Below are positions 11,264 through 23,299 of a DNA stretch of 64,000 bases, piece after piece. The position numbers and the translations under genes were made by a program. The notes under the pieces are model-generated. The model searched no databases. It saw nothing but the letters and a program-made list of their open reading frames with translations, and was not told the origin of the DNA. How positions within the stretch are numbered: position 1 is the first letter of the stretch; the number at the start of each line of letters is the position of its first letter. The DNA is taken from the NCBI GenBank assembly GCA_963170055.1, contig CAUJGJ010000444.1:4561118-4625117 (forward strand). Direction: 5' to 3'. Source of the stretch: Halisarca cf. caerulea. Taxonomy: Eukaryota; Porifera; Demospongiae; Chondrillida; Halisarcidae.

Positions 11264-13638
11264 CCAAGTCAGGTTAAAATTACAACCATGTTTGCAGGAC
11301 AAAACAACCATGTTACAACCTTGATTTGACTTTCCAACCATGTTTAATGGCTATTGCAACAAGATTTTACCCGAAATGATATCCACAGGCCATTTACATG
11401 CTTGAAACAAGCACACAACCACCATGCAGGCTTATTAACATTGTACAGAATTTATCAAGAAGAGGAAAGCATAGAGTCCATAACAGTATAGAAATTGCAG
11501 ATTGGTATAGAGCAAGATGGGCATTGGTCTTGACAGACAGGCATAAGGCTAGACAGCCGAGACTGCATGGGTTCAGCGTACAAATTCCTGCATCATGCAT
11601 ATAGGTTATAATAATGCAATGCTATTCAAGTTGAAAATGCGGGATGTATTGAAATTTTCACACTGCACTCAGGGCACAAACCTCTGTCTTAAAGGGCTAT
11701 ACCAGATCTAACTGTGCATCATCCCCAGCCCATTGCCCCTCTGCCCTTACCTATCTAGACCCATATACCCATCTGGTCTGACATATGCATGCATGCTCAT
11801 CCACAAGTCTGTCAGTGTAGCCCTGCAACAATCATCTCTACCCTATTACCATGAAGTACTTTTTTAGGACTAATGGCTGCCTGTGATTCCTGGTACATCC
11901 GATCCCAGCTAAGCCTTGTATTTGCAGGCCTATATTCTGTCACAGTTTGTTGTGTGCAGCTTGCTTAGCTTAACCTTAGTAGTTGTATATGGAGATCATT
12001 TCCAAGGGGTTCATGTCTAAGCATAAGTGGTAAGGATCTATGGTCTGAGGATGTTCTTAGCTTCCTATATATGTGGACTAAAAAAGGTGATGTCACATGA
12101 TAGCAACGTGCCTTCTATGCATGAGCGAAGGAATGCTACATTTAAATCCGAAGGTACAGAAAGAGCATAGAAAGAAAACTAGCTTGGTTCTGTAAGATGG
12201 CATGTATGACATGCTGCCTCGGGGTCGACTCGAACCTGAAAACAAACGCACGTGTTGATGTTCATATGGAAGAGAAGAAGCTGAGAGTTTAATTTTATAA
12301 AGATGCATGTCAGCATTGGTTCCCCGTGATCATAAGTGAGTTACTGCGCTGCCGTTTGTTTGATGCTATTTGGCTTTAGCCATCAATGTTATAACATTTC
12401 GAATGTCTTTTTTTTTTAGATGACCAAATCGAGTTAAACTACTCAAATAACAGCTGAATATGGAGGTAACAAAGGAACATATACTGGATGGAGATACGTA
12501 AAGATGGCATAGTAGACAAAACCATCTTATCTCGTTTATGTACTATGTCAATGTTGAGCAAACCTCATTTTTTCAAATTTTTACCTTGTAAATGCTTGAA
12601 TTTGAATTTCAATATTGATGGGGATTGAATTTTATTCTGTATTATAGTTCAATAATATAACATATAGTATGTATTAGTATAAATTATTCTATATCAGCTG
12701 TATAGCAGAAAACATGGTAGTTACTTGCTGTTGACATGGTAGTTACATGGGAGAAACATGACAAGTACAGTTTCAATTTCAAGGTGTATAACTGCCGTCT
12801 TCTTCCCTGTAACATGCAAGTTACAAGCTTGTTACCACATTGCTAAAAACATTCTTGAAACATTGAGAATGTGGCAAGCTTTTTTGACCTGGGAAGTCTG
12901 TTAATAGTGACTTTAGAAATGCAGCTGCGTTACCTTCACCAATGCCAGGTTTAACAACAGTGGCATAAAGTACCTAATTCTTTCCTTTCGGAATTCTTTT
13001 ACCATTTCTAATATATACACAGCACTATATTTTTGCAATACAAAGCTACATAAATTATGATCAAACAAACCACTGAAATCACAAAATCTGTAGATACTGT
13101 TAGAAGAATCGATTTTATCAGCGTATAGCTTGAAGAAATCGTTCTAGTTTTGGGAAAATTTAAAACAAAAATTATTAAAACGAATATACGTTACAACTCA
13201 ATGATTCTTTAAATATTAGATGTATTGGTTTATTGGTTGCTGTTTATTTCGCTGGCCTTTGGGGTAGAGATTTACTTTTGTTCCGAGCCGCCATCATCTC
13301 CCAAGCACTGTACAGTACATCCATACAAATTGTGCAATACAAAATGCTAGTGGGTGCATTTATTGGTGATAATAATTGTTAGCGGGCACTTTAAGTTAGT
13401 GAATTTGATGTTCTCACTAATTTCACTAATGTTAGTACCCACTAACATTTGTAGCATTAAGGTAGGAAGTTAACAGATTTTGCAAAAAAGAAGGTTCTAA
13501 CTCACAGCTCGAGACGATCCCTTAGAAGGAAGTTTGCTACCTTACTCTGGGAGGAAGCAGACCCCACAAGCTTCAAGCACTCTTCTACTAAACATGTTGT
13601 ACACATGGGATTGGGACATACAGAATAGCAGAATTAAA
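11264..13638. other. Long gene-free intronic stretch
   Basis: AT-rich sequence without recognisable protein homology. It shows repeated ACAACCATGTT words at 11281-11345, paired CATGGTAGTTAC words near 12714-12750 and an 8-9 T run near 12410. Nothing here is a supported gene. Confidence 0.5.
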
Positions 13639-13855
13639 CCCCCCTTTCACACAGGCATGGTAAATCCGGATTTGAACCAGTATTTCAATTCGGATTGTGG
13701 TGAAACGCCTGCGCTGCATTCACACGTCTAACGAGGCAAATTAAATAATATGATATAATAAAAATGGCGATCACAGAGCTATTGCTTACGTGTGTTCTAT
13801 TTTGACTTGTGTAGCAAACTTTCGGACTTTTTAATCGATCCAGAAGGAGGAGGAG

Positions 13856-14990
13856 CTTAGCTGCTAGAAGAAGACGAAGACTAGCCATTTATTATTCCCA
13901 AGAGCAGGAATTGAACGCAGTAGCGACAATTCTTGTTTCAGACATATTCGCGAGCACCTTGCAGCGCAGAGATGTTTGGGCTTAGACTAGAAGCCAGGCA
14001 TTTGCGACAGCGTAGAAACGTGGGATGATTCAGAATGGAAACAAAATTTTCGTGTAAGCAGAGAAACATTCCGATATTTGTGCACTGTCCTTCAACCTCA
14101 TGTGCGGCACGAGTGCCATTCGAGAAGTTATATCTGTGGAAAAGAGTTGCCATTACCCTATGGAGACTGGGTACGAATATAGAATATAGGACAATTTCCC
14201 ATCTATTTGGTGTTGGTTTGTCCAGTGCTTGTGTTTAGTACATGAAGTCTGCAAGGCAATAGTGGATGTTCTACTTGCAACGTACATCAAGATACCTTCT
14301 GGAAATCAAGCTCTTGAAGTAGTTAAGGGTTTTGAGGACAGATGTGACTTCCCTCAGTGCTTTGGATCCATAGATGGCCCCCATACTCCTATTTTACCCC
14401 CTGTCAATGATGCCAGAGACTATTACAATCGAAAGGGGTTTCATTCAATTGTGATCCAGGCTTTGGTTGACCACCAGCATCGTTTTATGAACATAAATGT
14501 GGGTTGGCCTGGTAGTGTGCATGATGCTCGCATACTGTCCAACTCAGAAGTTTTGAAAAAAGAGAATCTGGGACACTTACTCCTAATTTTATTCGGACAT
14601 TTGGTGGAGTTCCTGTTCCTGTGGTAATCATTGGAGATCCAGCATATCCTTTATTGCCATGGCTGATTAAACCATATCCAGGTGTTGGTTTAGGTGCCAA
14701 AAAGACAAAAGTCAACAATAGACTAAGTAGAGCCCATGTAGTTGTCAAATGTGCTTCTGGCAGATTGAAAGGCAGGTGGAGATCACTCCCGAAGAGGAAT
14801 GATGTCAGAGTTTATCACATAATAAACTTGGTTACTGCATGCCTGCTGTATCTTACACAATTTGTGTGAGGTACACCAAGATTCATTTGATGAGCGATGG
14901 CTAGATGAAGAAATACAAGCTTCAGCACACCCCACGTCCACTAGCGTCAGGATCATTCCAAGCAGCTCCACTGGTATTGTAATTCGAGAT
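13856..14990 (+). pseudogene. Harbinger transposase, frameshifted and catalytically damaged
   Basis: Recognisable pieces appear in different frames: WDDSEWKQNFRVSRETFRYL near 14010-14070, then VHEVCKAI...GSIDGPHTP, DYYNRKGFHSI and GWPGSVHDARIL (about 14235-14555), and after a frameshift near 14600 GDPAYPLLPWL and RLSRAHVVVKCASGRLKGRW. The two aspartates are present. The position normally holding the catalytic glutamate in VVE(N/C)A reads lysine (VVKCA). With several frameshifts and stops upstream of 14229, this copy cannot be active. Confidence 0.8.
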
Positions 14991-15080
14991 GCATTGTGTG
15001 ACTACATTGACAATAATTAGAACTCAATTTTACACAGTAATACAGTAATACGTTAGTTAACTAATTTAAAACTGAACTAC

Positions 15081-16331
15081 GGTAGGGATCAAAAAAAATT
15101 ACATTGCGATCCGCAATACGTGCATATTACGTACGTATTACTGTGCGCAATTACTCTGTGTAATAACAGAGAATACCGCAATTACGAAAAATAATTACGT
15201 AGCGCAAGTTCGCTCTGTTGTGCCTTTAGGAAGTCTTTCTGTGCTCTTCAAACATTGGTTAAACTTCAACCTTGTTTCTAGTATGCCTTTGAACAGGCGT
15301 TGGCCGACCTACATGGAGATTTCTTGGCCAATGTCGCAACTTACTTGTACGACAAATCACACATCAAGATGGAAATGCTCTCTTTTTCTGACCAAAACAC
15401 TAAACCACGCGTTCTCCTTAGCAAAATGGGAACGATCTTGGAGATATAAGCTTGTGGCTACGTACGTAGGTAGGCTATGAGCTGATAACGAGCAAAAATA
15501 CACGTCTACTATACGGGTTTCTTTAGTGTCTTCCGAAGAGTCATAATCAACATCGATTACAATTTTCCTTACTTTCAAAGACTTTGAAACTAAGTTAAAA
15601 GACTCAGTGAACGATATCTCCAAGGTCGCCGCTACGGCCATTTTGTCACTGGCCAACATAATAAAATATGTGCGCATCTAATATTAGTGCGTGTGACTTG
15701 TTTCTTTTGTTCCTTGTTAGTCGCAGTAGCCTATCGAATTGTTGGGGGGTCATCCTGAAATACCTAAAGAAACTCTCGATGTCCTGCAGGCGCATTTCTT
15801 GAACTAAATATTGGTATTCTCCTTGCTGCCATCTTATTTTGAATATTGCTCTTACCCACATTCTCCTAGAAGTACGGGTACTCTTCATACGCTTTCTTCT
15901 CACAAATAGTAACAGTAGAAGTGCGACAGAAGTATAAAAACAGGCTAGGCTGCGACGAACGGCAACCGTGACAATCTCTGCCTACGAACAAAGCGAATTG
16001 TATACTATAATTGGCGGATGAGGCATATTTTGACAAAAACGATCTACTTACCTCAAAAAAGGAGGTTTTAGGAAGCTATAGAACAACTGAATACCGTACC
16101 ATCCTTTGCAAATCTCCCGCTTAAAATTTCGTTGCCCAATATATGGGCATTGGATAGCGCAACCTAATTGCGATCCGCTTGCGAATGCGTTGACGTTACG
16201 TGTTATGTGTGCACTAGCCTTAATACGCAACGCAATACGGAGAGTAATTTTTCCGCAATACGCTTGGTAATCACTGCGTAAAACGATGCGTATTACTATT
16301 ACGAAATGTAAACTTTTTTTGATCCCTACCA
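15081..16331. mobile_element. Nested Harbinger-derived element with GGTAGGGATC ends
   Basis: Begins GGTAGGGATCAAAAAAAATT and ends in the complement of GGTAGGGATCAAAAAAAGTT. Similarity continues weakly inward through repeated CGCAATACG/TATTACG words. It carries only the N-terminal part of a Harbinger transposase (15646-15903, minus), so it is non-autonomous. A truncated relative of its right end lies at 23427. Confidence 0.65.
15646..15903 (-). pseudogene. N-terminal Harbinger transposase fragment
   Basis: The minus-strand frame contains RMWVRAIF, then YQYLVQEMRLQDIESFFRYF and RMTPQQFDRLLRL. These match the first exon of the intact transposase at 4067 nearly residue for residue (NLIQEMRLQDNESFFRYF...QFDRLLDL). 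No catalytic core follows. This implies the nested element derives from the 3968-type Harbinger lineage, not from its host element. Confidence 0.75.
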
Positions 16332-16409
16332 TAAGTGAAAGTTCATGCTATCTGCCGATCAGTTAATAAGACTAATCACTCTCCTCTCCTGTGTTGGGTG
16401 TGGTGGGAG

Positions 16410-16615
16410 GTGGAGGGTTTGGGTGCATTGGTAGTTGCATGTGGAAGGGTGACGGTGACTGTGGTGCATGAGGTTTTCGTCTAGGTGCATTGGTGGTTGC
16501 ATGGATGATGGTGGCTGTGGTGTATGAGGTGGAGTGTTTGGGTGCATAGGTCGTTGCATGGGTAATGGTGACTGTGGTGTATGAGGTGGAGGGTTCGGGT
16601 GCATAGGTGGCTACA
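16410..16615. repeat. Minisatellite, about 60-bp unit
   Basis: Three to four imperfect copies of a GGGTGCATAGGT...GGTGACTGTGGTGTATGAGG unit. On the minus strand they encode a proline-rich MQRPMHPN/PPHTPQ repeat in the tail of the partner gene. Confidence 0.75.
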
Positions 16616-16957
16616 TGTGGAAGGGTGATGGCGGATAAAGTGTTGCTCCCATGAATTGAGACATCATAGTCATTATCTGAGTAACAGAACTCAAAAACTG
16701 TTGGTTACGAGCTGCCTCCATTTCTTCTCGTCTATCTTCTTTTTCCTATCGCTTTCTTTCTTGCTCTTCAAACCGTCTCCTAGCTCATTCCTGTGCATCA
16801 ATTAATTCTTTTACAATATTTTCTGATGCTTTCTATGCCTTTTGTATTTTCGTTGTCCTTTTCCTTTTCTTTTTGGGAGCAGTCTCAGTTCCCCCAGTAC
16901 TAGGGGACCTACATCTGCTAGCCAATGGACCAGAATGCCCTGACACTGCTGGGGTAG

Positions 16958-17110
16958 GGACGATGGAGCTGCTGCCTGTGGGGTCAAGGATGGTGGAGCT
17001 GCTGCTTGTAGGGTCGGGGATGTTGGAGCTGCTGCCTGTGGGGTCAGGGATGGTGGAGCTACTGCTTGTAGGGTCAGGGATGTTGGAGCTACTGCCTGTG
17101 GGGTCAGGAG
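16958..17110. repeat. Coding minisatellite, 30-bp unit
   Basis: About five copies of GGTGGAGCTGCTGCCTGTGG-type units alternate in two variants, giving the protein repeat DPT(G/S)SSS(N/T)IP in the Harbinger partner. Confidence 0.8.
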
Positions 17111-17689
17111 TTGCGGGGCAGCTGACCACAGAGGCGAGAGTTGCAGAGTGGCTGACCACAGAGGTAGGAGTTGTGGAATGGCTGGATGGGGACGTAGGTG
17201 CATTAGGAAAGTTATCTATGTCCCCTCCACATTCAAGCAGGGTGGATGTGTTCCCTGAAGAAGAATCCAGCACGTGGACTGGAGCAACAGATGCTCTGCT
17301 TCCCATTACAGTGTCCACCTCCTTGAAAAAGGTAAAATCAGATGTTGGTACATCTTCATCATCAGATTCACGTCCTTGGCCACTTCTTCTCAGCTTGTCT
17401 GCAACCTCTTTGTATTTTCTCTTCAGGGCTTTGATCTTCGTATGGCACTGAGGTACTGTCCTAACGAAACCATGTTTCGCTAGCTCACTAACCAACTTCA
17501 CGTAAACTTTGTCGTTTTGGACTGCTATATCCAGCTGAACCTGGATAGATTCCTCACTCCAGATTTCCAGGAGAGCCCTTGTTTCATTCTCTGTCCACAC
17601 GCGGCCTGCTTCTGCCATATTTCATTTACGTCACAATAAGGGTATGACGTATTCACATGTCGAATTCAGATCGAAATTCTGCTTCATAC

Positions 17690-17940
17690 CAGGATTGGCC
17701 AATCCGGATCGGATCCAGATTTAATCCAGATCCGATCCGGATTGGATCCAGATTTAATCCAGATCCGATCCGGACTGGAGCGCCCGTGTGAAAAGTACAA
17801 TCTGGATTTGAGGGCCCGTGTGAAAGGGGGGCAGGATTGACCAATCCAGATCAGATCCAGATTTAACCCAGATCTGATCCGGATTGGAGCGCCCATGTGA
17901 AAGGTACAATCTCGATTTGAGGGCCCGTGTGAAAGGGGGG
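17690..17940. repeat. Duplicated transposon terminus with GGATCC-rich subrepeats
   Basis: Two copies of about 110 bp end in GGGCCCGTGTGAAAGGGGGG (to about 17831 and 17940). Each contains alternating ATCCAGATTTAA and GATCCGGATTGG words. Confidence 0.75.
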
Positions 17941-18396
17941 AAAGAGGAAGGATATGATACAGTTGTAATCTATCTTATTACTTGTTAATACAATTGATAT
18001 CCACAAGGAAATTACGTATAACAGAAGCATCTCTGTAGATAGCAAAAACAACATATTGGTTCAACAGAGGATGAACACACATAAATATTTTTGATCCAGC
18101 TTTCAATCTGCATGTGTAGGGTATTCTAAATTTCAGCTAAGACATCCACATTGAATGATATGCAAACCATGGAAAAAATCATGAAACAAGTGTTAAAGGA
18201 ACTGAAATTAGCATAATCCAAACAAAAAGTGTAAACTAATCGCAAAAGACTGTAATATGAAGTAAAGCACATTTAGGGCAGTTAACCTTGCTTTTAGGGC
18301 CAATTGCACATTAGTAGGGCTGATAACAAGTGTCTCTTACAAGACTAAAGAACACACTTGAAATTAACAAACTTAGCCAATCGTTAAAAGAGTCAC

Positions 18397-18449
18397 CTGT
18401 GTAAGAAGGACAGCCACTCCAGGAGGAACCTTCTGGTTCGTTCAACGCC
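18397..18449 (-). CDS. DUS3L: DUS3L exon (53 bp)
   Basis: Encodes GVERTRRFLLEWLSFLH plus two bases of an arginine codon. It matches the GVE-TRRFLLEWLSFL block of DUS3L immediately before the YxPVGLLE segment (exon 2910-3038). GT donor and AG acceptor are present on the minus strand. Confidence 0.9.
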
Positions 18450-18731
18450 CTAAACAGAAAATGAACACTAAGGTGATAAATTTCACAGTGCTCTTTTCTT
18501 GTGCTTCATCATAGTGATAATAGCATGACTATGAGAAAGGCTTGAATGGCTAGGTAGCATTGTAGTCAATAGTCTCACCGGAAATCACTAGCCAAAAAGA
18601 GATTATTACACCAAATGTTTCGGCAGCCAGCTGCTTTCTTCATCAGTGGTATGATACAAGATGATACATATTAACAGTGAGTGATGAATAGAGTTACTTG
18701 AGATTGTGAGTGATGTTGAAAAATGGAAATA

Positions 18732-19690
18732 CAGTGGACTCCACTTATAAAGAACCCTCTTATTAAGAACTTCCGCTTATAAAGAACAATTTGCCAAGTC
18801 CAAGTTTGTGTGCATACATTTTTCCTCTGTTATAACAATCAAACTCCTGCTATAAAGAACTCGTCACTGCTGCCAGTGACTTTCATATGAGGTTTGAAGT
18901 GGATTTGTGCTCTTAGAGACATGGAAGTGCACAGGCTAGTCAAAAAGCAACACAAAAACTAAAAGTTGAGGTTCACTATGGCCATTATTGTGAATAATGG
19001 CATATATTTTCTTCTATAAATTTATAAGGATGCAACATTCACACTCTGTAATACATTGACATACATTTCTTTTAGAAAGAACTCTTGTCATAAGGAACAA
19101 AGTCTTCTGGATTTCATGGTTCTTTATGACTACGTTTACACGACAACGTTTTCCCCCGTAACCGCTGAACTTTTATCGCGTTTCCACCTTCTGTTTACAC
19201 GAAAACACCGTCAAAGTTTTGAAAACGCTGTTGTTACCGACAACGATCGCTGAAGTGTTTTAGGACGACAACGTTATCGTTTTGGTATCGTGTAAACATA
19301 GTAAAACGGTGAAACGAACAATGAAAAGTTTCATTTACACCAGTTGTAGCTGTCTATTTCCAAACGTCTTGCTCATTGGACCTTTAACAGGCGCAAGGAC
19401 CCCAACAGCTTGATATAGGCTCAATAGCGGAAGTTTTCGGTATTCTTGTCGCTAACTTAACAGTTAACTGTGTGTCCAAGTAGCAATACTGTTTCGTAAT
19501 CTATGAACGCGAACATTTCTCTTTCTTTTGTCTCGTTGCAGAAGCGCTGTTAGTAGCCATTTTCTTCTCGCCAATCGTGCAAAACGTTGTTGTGTAAACG
19601 CTATGACAACATTTGTGTGTAGCGCAATATGAATACCATTATGATAGAAAACGTTGTCGTGTAAACGCAGTCTATATCAGGAGTCAACTG
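18732..19690. mobile_element. pogo-type MITE nested in Penelope-like unit
   Basis: The left end CAGTGGACTCCACTTATAAA is flanked by TA (18730-18731). The right end is the complement of CAGTTGACTCCTGATATAG, flanked by TA (19691-19692). Repeated TATAAAGAAC words fill the left part. No coding sequence. Confidence 0.65.
19130..19670. mobile_element. MITE with CTACGTTTACACGACAACG ends
   Basis: CTACGTTTACACGACAACGT at the left is mirrored by the complement of CTGCGTTTACACGACAACGT at the right (about 24 bp, one mismatch). Flanks TCTTTATGA and TCTATATCA agree at 7 of 9 positions and may be a decayed target duplication. It is nested inside the pogo-type MITE. Confidence 0.6.
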
Positions 19691-20230
19691 TATAGGTTTA
19701 CATCAAGGTTTTGTATACTATGGGGAGCGTTTGTAGTTCTCTATTATAAGGGATGAGGGTTCCTTCTGGATCATCCAGGATTCTACTAAGTATCTCTTTG
19801 CCTAAAGGTTGCAAGAAGATAGCCAACATCAGTCTTAGCCGAACCCGCACAGAAGTATTGGACACATCATTCACAATCTCAATTAACTCTATTCATCACC
19901 CACAGTTAATATCATTTATCCAACTGTCACACACCACTATTTAAGCACATGCTCTTGTATCATACCACTGATAAAGGTAGCAGCTGGCTGCAGAAACATT
20001 TCGTGCAATAATCTATTTTTGGCTATAGTGATTTTTGGTAAGATTACTGACTATAATAGCATGACTATTGTGTAAAAACTCATGTCTATCTATTACAAGG
20101 ATTGAAACAAATACAGTAGGTAACAGATGTCACACAGCACAATGAGTAATTGTGATCCACATGCCAAACATGAAAAAAACATACAGCAGATCGAACAGAC
20201 TAAAATTATTAATATCACAGAATTATGTAC

Positions 20231-20318
20231 CTGTGTATCTGATCCCCAATGTTCAAGACCATAGTTAACATATTTACGTAAAATTTCCAATCTTTCATGA
20301 GATGAAATATCCCAATGT
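20231..20318 (-). CDS. DUS3L: DUS3L exon (88 bp)
   Basis: Encodes [13 protein letters not shown]...[11 protein letters not shown], the conserved block after the KPW-FTEIKEQ segment in DUS3L. It begins with one base completing a lysine codon and ends in phase 0, joining exon 18397-18449 exactly. Confidence 0.9.
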
Positions 20319-20403
20319 CTACACACACCAGAGAAAAGCGTAACTAGACAAGCAAAACTAGAGCACTTCTATTTCAGAAATTTATGCACATGTACAAGCA
20401 CAC

Positions 20404-21143
20404 TTTTCTACCCTAAACAAGCATTGCTACCGTGGATCAGGATAACCAAACCTGGGGTATCCTACTTATGTAAAACCTCATAAAAAAATGCAGGATTGTA
20501 AATGTAACAAAACCCACCTATCCAAAACTGAACAATTTGTATAGTGTATGGGAATTTGGAAAATGGATACAACCTGCCACAAAACAAATATCCCATATAG
20601 AGTTTATGCATATGATGTCACACATTAGACGTGACGTCACACTTCCGAGTGGCAAGAAAGAATGCGCAAGGATAGAGAATATCCATTCTTTTGACTATAA
20701 CTGAATGCTCCACCTGAATATCCAAAAGGAAATCGAGGACTGCTATCCTATGTTAGAATCAAAGATCACTGCGTCCTTAAAAAAGACGCTAAAGGTAAAC
20801 TTTTGATTTTGCTGAATACCATCATTACACGGGTCATTATTGTTGTCAAACCTTGGTCTCTCGCACTTCTGTCTTGCTTTCAGTACAACTGTGTGGTTAA
20901 AATGAGTGATTGCAAAGGGACTGGGGGGAGGGAGTAAAATATAGAAATGTACTTCTAGTGCATTTTACAGGATACAGGGATTTGCATTTCTAATGCGGGA
21001 TAGAAATCCTCAATTATCTCTTGGATATTCAGGTCGAGCGTTCAGTCAGTCGAAAGAATGCTTGCGCGTACATTCTTGCCACTCGAGAGTGTGATGTAAA
21101 CGCATAAGCTCTATCGAAACCAAGTTTAGTGATTTCACTTTGT
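20404..21143. repeat. 220-bp interspersed repeat, copy A (interrupted)
   Basis: Sequence from TTTTCTACCCTAAACAAGCA to the TATA at 20599, resuming at 21112 as TATCGAAACCAAG..., is about 90 percent identical by eye to 33086-33309. The gap is a 512-bp MITE insertion. Confidence 0.8.
20600..21111. mobile_element. 512-bp MITE with about 110-bp inverted repeats
   Basis: Starts GAGTTTATGCATATGATGTC and ends with the complement of GAGCTTATGCGTTTACATCA. Both arms then share CGAGTGGCAAGAA...ATTCTTT(T/C)GACT...CTGAATATCCAA. It is flanked by TATA (20596-20599) and TATC (21112-21115), and the uninterrupted target survives at 33277-33280, so the insertion is directly proven. Confidence 0.85.
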
Positions 21144-21322
21144 ACATATGTATGTGATAATGCCATTAAATATCTACCTTATAAGCACATATAGATCTGA
21201 ATAACAATATCTAAATCACAACTAATATGCAAAATATAGTTTATTGTTCATAAATGACTTTTTCTTTGTTGCATGAAGATCTCATCATGCAATATATGGA
21301 AATAAAAACAAATGGAAATTAC

Positions 21323-21370
21323 TTTTGCTCCTTGATCTCTGTGAAAATCCAAGGCTTTATAAGTGCTCCC
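21323..21370 (-). CDS. DUS3L: DUS3L exon (48 bp)
   Basis: Very short exon encoding GALIKPWIFTEIKEQ, a hallmark of the end of the DUS TIM barrel. The first base completes an arginine codon from exon 23221-23299, and the last two bases start a lysine completed by exon 20231-20318. Confidence 0.9.
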
Positions 21371-23220
21371 CTACAAGGTTAAAAAAATTAATGATTAGCC
21401 ATCTGATACAGGGAAGTGCCCACAGTGGTCGGGCCCGACCAGCACTCATTTTAACCGACCAGGACTAAGAGATTCCCGACCATTACCAAATTTTGCAGTA
21501 TACAATGAACAAAACCTTAAATACACTTACTAAAACTTATTGAATACTAAGAATATACCTCTGGAAAGCTCTGTGAAAGTTGAGATCTAAAAGCGTTCAC
21601 AAAATCATCAGATACGCAACTCGGTTTGGTTGGGAACTACACATTGTCGTGCGTTGTACGCCATTTTGGAGCACATGACTGACCAATCCTACACACTGGC
21701 AGCAGTTTAGTACATAACTAGTACTGTGAACACTGATCATGGTGTGTGAGTCTTAGTTTTCTACATATATCTCTAAAACTACAGCCTACAATCCTAGAAT
21801 TAATAATTATTATTCAATTTTGGACATTACAGTGCCTTGCCAAGATTGCTATTGTAGCAACAATGTATGTAAGCCAATTTCAAACTACTACTTGCATTCT
21901 ACGCATACGTACATGTGTATATGAAGTGTTTTTAGTGATCCCTTATTAACCACCACTCAAAATATCCTGGGTACTTTCCTGAATCAACATTGCTCCCATT
22001 TACTGTTGCTAAACTGCATGAGACAATACACCACTAAATATCCCTTATATTCTCTAAGAACAGTCCCTCCAATATTTGATAGCAAAACTTTGCTCAAAAG
22101 GCCAATTTAGTAGTAACAAATTTCTGATCTTTTTGGGTCTGTCACGCTAGATAGACTAGCCACATGTAATGTTTTGTACATGTGCAGGCTGTCAAACAAC
22201 TGAACAGTTGTTGCTCTTTATATTCATTTCTGTTGAAGAAGTGTTTAGTGGTCCTTCCACTGTGATCTCTGTAGCAACCCCACATGATGACTGGATCCCA
22301 TAGCTGTCCAGAATAAATGAGTATAATATCAGCAACACTTCTTAGGATAGCCAGAATTTTGTTGTTTTGGACAACAGGTGCAATGCTGATGGCAATCAAG
22401 ACATACGCATCAAAGGCAGGCTATTTTATACAGACTGAACCATCTGCTACCAACAACTAAACACAAACTCAGAAACTGTCAAATGGTGAGAACTTGTGAG
22501 GAATTCCAGTATTGCAATGTAAAAATTATTTAATATTCAAAATAGATGAACAATGGAAATGCTAAAGGATAATAGTGAATTGTGATACCTTTGCAATGTC
22601 TGCACCATACAAATTACGTGTACGCGAAGTCTTTGACATGTACATACACATACACAGACTACAACTAGTATAAGAGTCCTTAAAATCTTTACTGCGTAAA
22701 TGTACAAGTTTGACAACAAAAGTTGACACGTATCCCCAGCAGCCAACAGATACTATATTCAAATTAACAGAAAAATGTCAAGGAAATGTTCTGAACTATT
22801 ATGTATATTGCAAGCATAAGCCATAATTACTCTAGTCTGATCAGTATTCATGTAAGTAGGGGCCATGAATACCACAGTGAAGTCTTGCATGATTGTACAC
22901 TCCTACATTTGCTGAATTTACAATAATAAGGTATGCATAAGAGAATCAATACCATGACACTCAAAAAGCACACTACAGACAATGTCAAAGTATCTATATG
23001 CAGAGACATTGCAACAGATATAAATTCTTATATTCCAGTGCAAAGCAATTGAAACAGTTTAATGAAAAGGGCTAAAGAATCAAAACCCATAGCAGACAGT
23101 AAATCAGGTGTTCCATATATTTTACTTGAAACATGTACTACATGCGTGTGTAACAACACAAAATATAGCTTCCCATTCAGGAGAAAATTTCAGTTAGCAT
23201 ACAGTGCTGTCAAAACCTAC
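21371..23220. other. DUS3L intron, no gene seen
   Basis: AT-rich. A GC-rich CGACCAG motif repeated around 21430-21480 (GTCGGGCCCGACCAG...AACCGACCAGG) suggests a small transposon end. No coding homology is recognised. Confidence 0.5.
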
Positions 23221-23299
23221 CGTCCAATCATCAGACCATTAACTTGGCTCTTTGCTAGGAAGTCTTGATAGTCTTCATAGGACAGGACATCTCCATTGC
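23221..23299 (-). CDS. DUS3L: DUS3L exon (79 bp)
   Basis: Encodes NGDVLSYEDYQDFLAK...VNGLMIG, corresponding to the GNGDILS...GIMIARGAL region of DUS3L that binds the FMN phosphate. It enters after two bases completing a glycine codon begun in exon 30002-30209 and leaves with CG completed by the next exon. All four junction phases agree. Confidence 0.9.

Larger units (their letters stand above)
16359..17618 (-). pseudogene. Harbinger partner with Myb/SANT-like domain, 3' part broken
   Basis: From ATG at 17618 an open frame of 261 residues runs to 16833. It begins with a trihelix/Myb_DNA-bind_4-type domain (WTENETRALLEIWSEE, then VPQCHTKIKALKRKYKEV, about residues 8-75), followed by an acidic linker GRESDDEDVPTSDF and a tandem repeat DPTGSSSNIP/DPTSSSSTIP, ending in a basic KKKRKRTTK tract. 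The same protein is continued by similarity to 16359 (EEQERKR, proline-methionine-rich tail) but with stop codons, so the C-terminus is lost. A related gene is at 40776-41640. Confidence 0.75.
13639..17940. mobile_element. Decayed PIF/Harbinger transposon with nested insert
   Basis: The left end CCCCCCTTTCACACAGGC at 13639 is mirrored by GTGTGAAAGGGGGG at 17927-17940 and by a duplicated version ending about 17831. A degraded plus-strand transposase and a minus-strand Myb-like partner converge as in other Harbinger elements. A second element (15081-16331) has inserted between them. It lies in the same large DUS3L intron as the intact Harbinger. Confidence 0.7.
18517..20068. mobile_element. Penelope-like inverted-repeat unit
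   Basis: A roughly 155-190 bp sequence starting TAGTCAATAGTCTCACC (18572) recurs inverted at about 19850-20052. The whole is flanked by a 16-bp direct repeat, ATAATAGCATGACTAT, at 18517-18532 and 20053-20068. Each arm contains, in outward orientation, a CTGATGA/CTGATAA box, a GCAG-CTGG-CTGC stem and GAAA. This is the hammerhead-like signature reported for terminal repeats of Penelope-like retroelements. No reverse transcriptase is left, and the interior is filled by a pogo-type MITE. Confidence 0.5.
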
